Of a stretch of 64,000 nt of DNA, positions 62,840 to 64,000 are shown in pieces. The stretch's first letter is position 1. Each line of letters opens with the position of its first letter. Made by a program: the position numbers and the translations under genes. Under the pieces are notes generated by a model. That model saw only the letters and a program-made list of their open reading frames with translations. It did no database searches and was not told the origin of the DNA. This stretch comes from an uncultured Agromyces sp. (GTDB lineage: Bacteria > Actinomycetota > Actinomycetes > Actinomycetales > Microbacteriaceae): contig CAJXGN010000003.1 in the NCBI GenBank assembly GCA_913053875.1, positions 124,001 through 188,000 of the forward strand, read 5' to 3'.

Positions 62840-63187
62840 ATGGGGGAAGTCACCGACTACATCGCCTCGCTCGACGGGCAGGACCGCGAGGCCGTGCAGC
62901 ACGTCTACGACCGGGCGCGGGCGCTCGTGCCCGAGGCGGAGGAGGGCGTCGGGTACGGCATGGCGGCGCTCCGCTACCGGGGCAAGGCGCTCATCGCCGT
63001 GCAGGCGGCGAAAGGGCACCTCGGCCTGTACCCGTTCAGCCCGGAGGCGGTCGCCGCAGTGGCATCCGATCTCCCCGGGTTCTCGCTCTCGAAGGGCACG
63101 ATCCGCTTCTCGGCCGACCGCCCGGTGCCCGACGACGTGCTCGATAGGCTGATCCTCACCCGGCGTGAGCAGATCGACGGCGGCTGA
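62840..63187 (+). CDS. DUF1801 (YdhG-like) small protein
   Basis: 115 residues. VTDYIASLDGQDREAV, EAEEGVGYGMAALRY, and KGHLGLYPFSPEAVA fit DUF1801 proteins, some of which resemble frataxin-like iron chaperones. GGGAGG lies upstream of the ATG. The next gene begins nine bases after its stop. Confidence 0.78.
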   Translation: MGEVTDYIASLDGQDREAVQHVYDRARALVPEAEEGVGYGMAALRYRGKALIAVQAAKGHLGLYPFSPEAVAAVASDLPGFSLSKGTIRFSADRPVPDDVLDRLILTRREQIDGG

Positions 63188-63195
63188 GAGGAACG

Positions 63196-64000
63196 CGTGG
63201 CGGCATCGGAGGTTCGTGCACCGGCGTTCGTCGTGGTCGACGGCAGTCGCGCGGGGGACCGGCTCGAGGTGCCTGCCGGCCGCAGCACGATCGGCCGCAA
63301 GGGCGACCTCGAGCTGGTGCTCGACGACGCCGGGGTGAGCCGCGTGCACGCGCGCGTCGAGCGCACCGGTGACGCGGTGCGGCTGACGGACCTCGGGTCG
63401 ACGAACGGCACCACCGTGAACGATCGGCCGGTGACGAGCGCGCAGCCGCTGGCCGACGGCGATCGCATCGGCATCGGTTCGGTCGAGCTGGCGTTCGAGG
63501 GCGCCAGGCGGCCCGCGACGGGCGAGGACGACACGAGCGGGCGCGCGGCCCCGCGCACGCCGGCCTCCGGGCGTCGGCGCGTGCGCCTCGTGCGCGTGCT
63601 GGTGGTCGGCGGCCTCGTCGAGGCGGCGGTCGTCGTCGCGGTCGTGATGGGCATCGTGGCGACCGGCGGCGTGCTCGGCACGGTGCTGCTCGTGCTCGCG
63701 CCGGTGCTGGGACTCGCGGCCGCGGCCGTCTCGATCGTGCGCCAGGAGCGCGCCGGCCGTGCCGCCGAGCGGCGCGCGGTGCCCGCGGCTCAGCCGGGGG
63801 AGCCGCCCGCCGAACGACCGGACGCGGCCGCGGGACCGCGCACCGTCGCGACGCCCGGCGGCCCCGCAGTGCCGGCGCCGCCGACCGAGCCGACCACGCG
63901 TCCGCGCGCGAGCGGCATGGACTCGACGACCACCGAGGCGCCGCGCATCGACGCAGACGCCCCGGCCGGCGGTGTCGTCACGGCCGCGGTCGCCGCGGTC
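63196..64000 (+). CDS. FHA-domain membrane protein (3' end cut by window)
   Basis: The frame is open from GTG 63196 to the last base (268 residues seen), so no stop codon lies in the window. FHA domain in residues about 10-90 with the phosphothreonine-binding pattern TIGRKGD, SRVHARV and LGSTNGTTVN. Two membrane segments follow (about 135-180), then a Pro/Ala-rich tail. It would read Thr phosphorylation by a Ser/Thr kinase. AGAGGA lies five bases upstream of the GTG. Confidence 0.8.

Noticed and set aside
63790-63981. Short minus-strand frame within the last 200 bases
   Set aside because: It is opposite the Pro/Ala-rich tail of the FHA-domain protein, with no start signal and biased composition.

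Overview
High-GC (roughly 70% or more by eye) actinobacterial chromosome, most likely Microbacteriaceae (Agromyces/Microbacterium-like). The evidence is the ribosomal/secretion block (tRNA-Trp, secE, nusG, rplK, rplA), a translationally coupled hadA-hadB-murB set, a zinc-uptake locus of the AztABCD type, an Rv0805-like phosphodiesterase, GTG/TTG starts, and many -10 hexamers lying only 6-9 nt upstream of start codons, as expected for leaderless mRNAs. I saw no insertion sequence, prophage, CRISPR array or replication origin. No stretch longer than 300 bases lacks a gene.

Layout. 0-3.2 kb: demethylation of methylated amines (dimethylglycine dehydrogenase-type enzyme, cut by the window start, then a SolA/sarcosine oxidase-type enzyme). 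3.2-12.1 kb: amine/polyamine module with a minus-strand operon (UGT-type glycosyltransferase, FAD amine oxidoreductase, gamma-aminobutyraldehyde dehydrogenase), a divergent TetR regulator and a potD-potB-potC-potA uptake operon. 12.3-16.0 kb: aminosugar-type kinase plus SIS protein, then an XRE-cupin regulator divergent from a thioredoxin-reductase-like flavoprotein. 16.0-21.4 kb: zinc uptake (aztA divergent from aztB-aztD-aztC-aztD-zur) around a near-perfect Zur box. 21.4-34.7 kb: mostly single genes (esterase, DHA2 efflux pump, YcaQ-like DNA glycosylase, PhzF, cAMP phosphodiesterase, Stealth phosphotransferase, two paralogous unknown membrane proteins, FBP zinc protein, SGNH hydrolase, DUF1918). 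34.7-39.3 kb: PucR regulator divergent from gabT-gabD, which completes the route 4-aminobutyrate to succinate and so joins functionally with the 3-12 kb module. 39.4-44.4 kb: two 60-bp hairpin elements, hadAB-murB, ppc. 44.5-54.7 kb: membrane protein, two ABC exporter pairs (one with its own two-component system), hot-dog thioesterase, 2-oxoglutarate/Fe(II)-type oxygenase behind a candidate cysteine-codon leader peptide, and a LysE exporter with its ArgP/LysG regulator. 55.7-62.4 kb: dgt, aspC, cytochrome b-like protein, a structured RNA candidate, tRNA-Trp, secE, nusG, rplK, rplA and a strong hairpin. 62.5-64 kb: small membrane protein, DUF1801 protein and an FHA-domain membrane protein cut by the window end.

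The most interesting signals are not genes: (1) the word CGGATGC/GCATCCG is strongly over-represented on both strands and in several reading frames; (2) a leaderless-looking Cys-rich 11-residue peptide plus hairpins precede the oxygenase gene; (3) a folded RNA candidate starts at the predicted tRNA-Trp transcription start; (4) two tandem 60-bp double-palindrome elements and one about 80-bp nested palindrome sit between genes; (5) leaderless promoter architecture recurs through most single genes.
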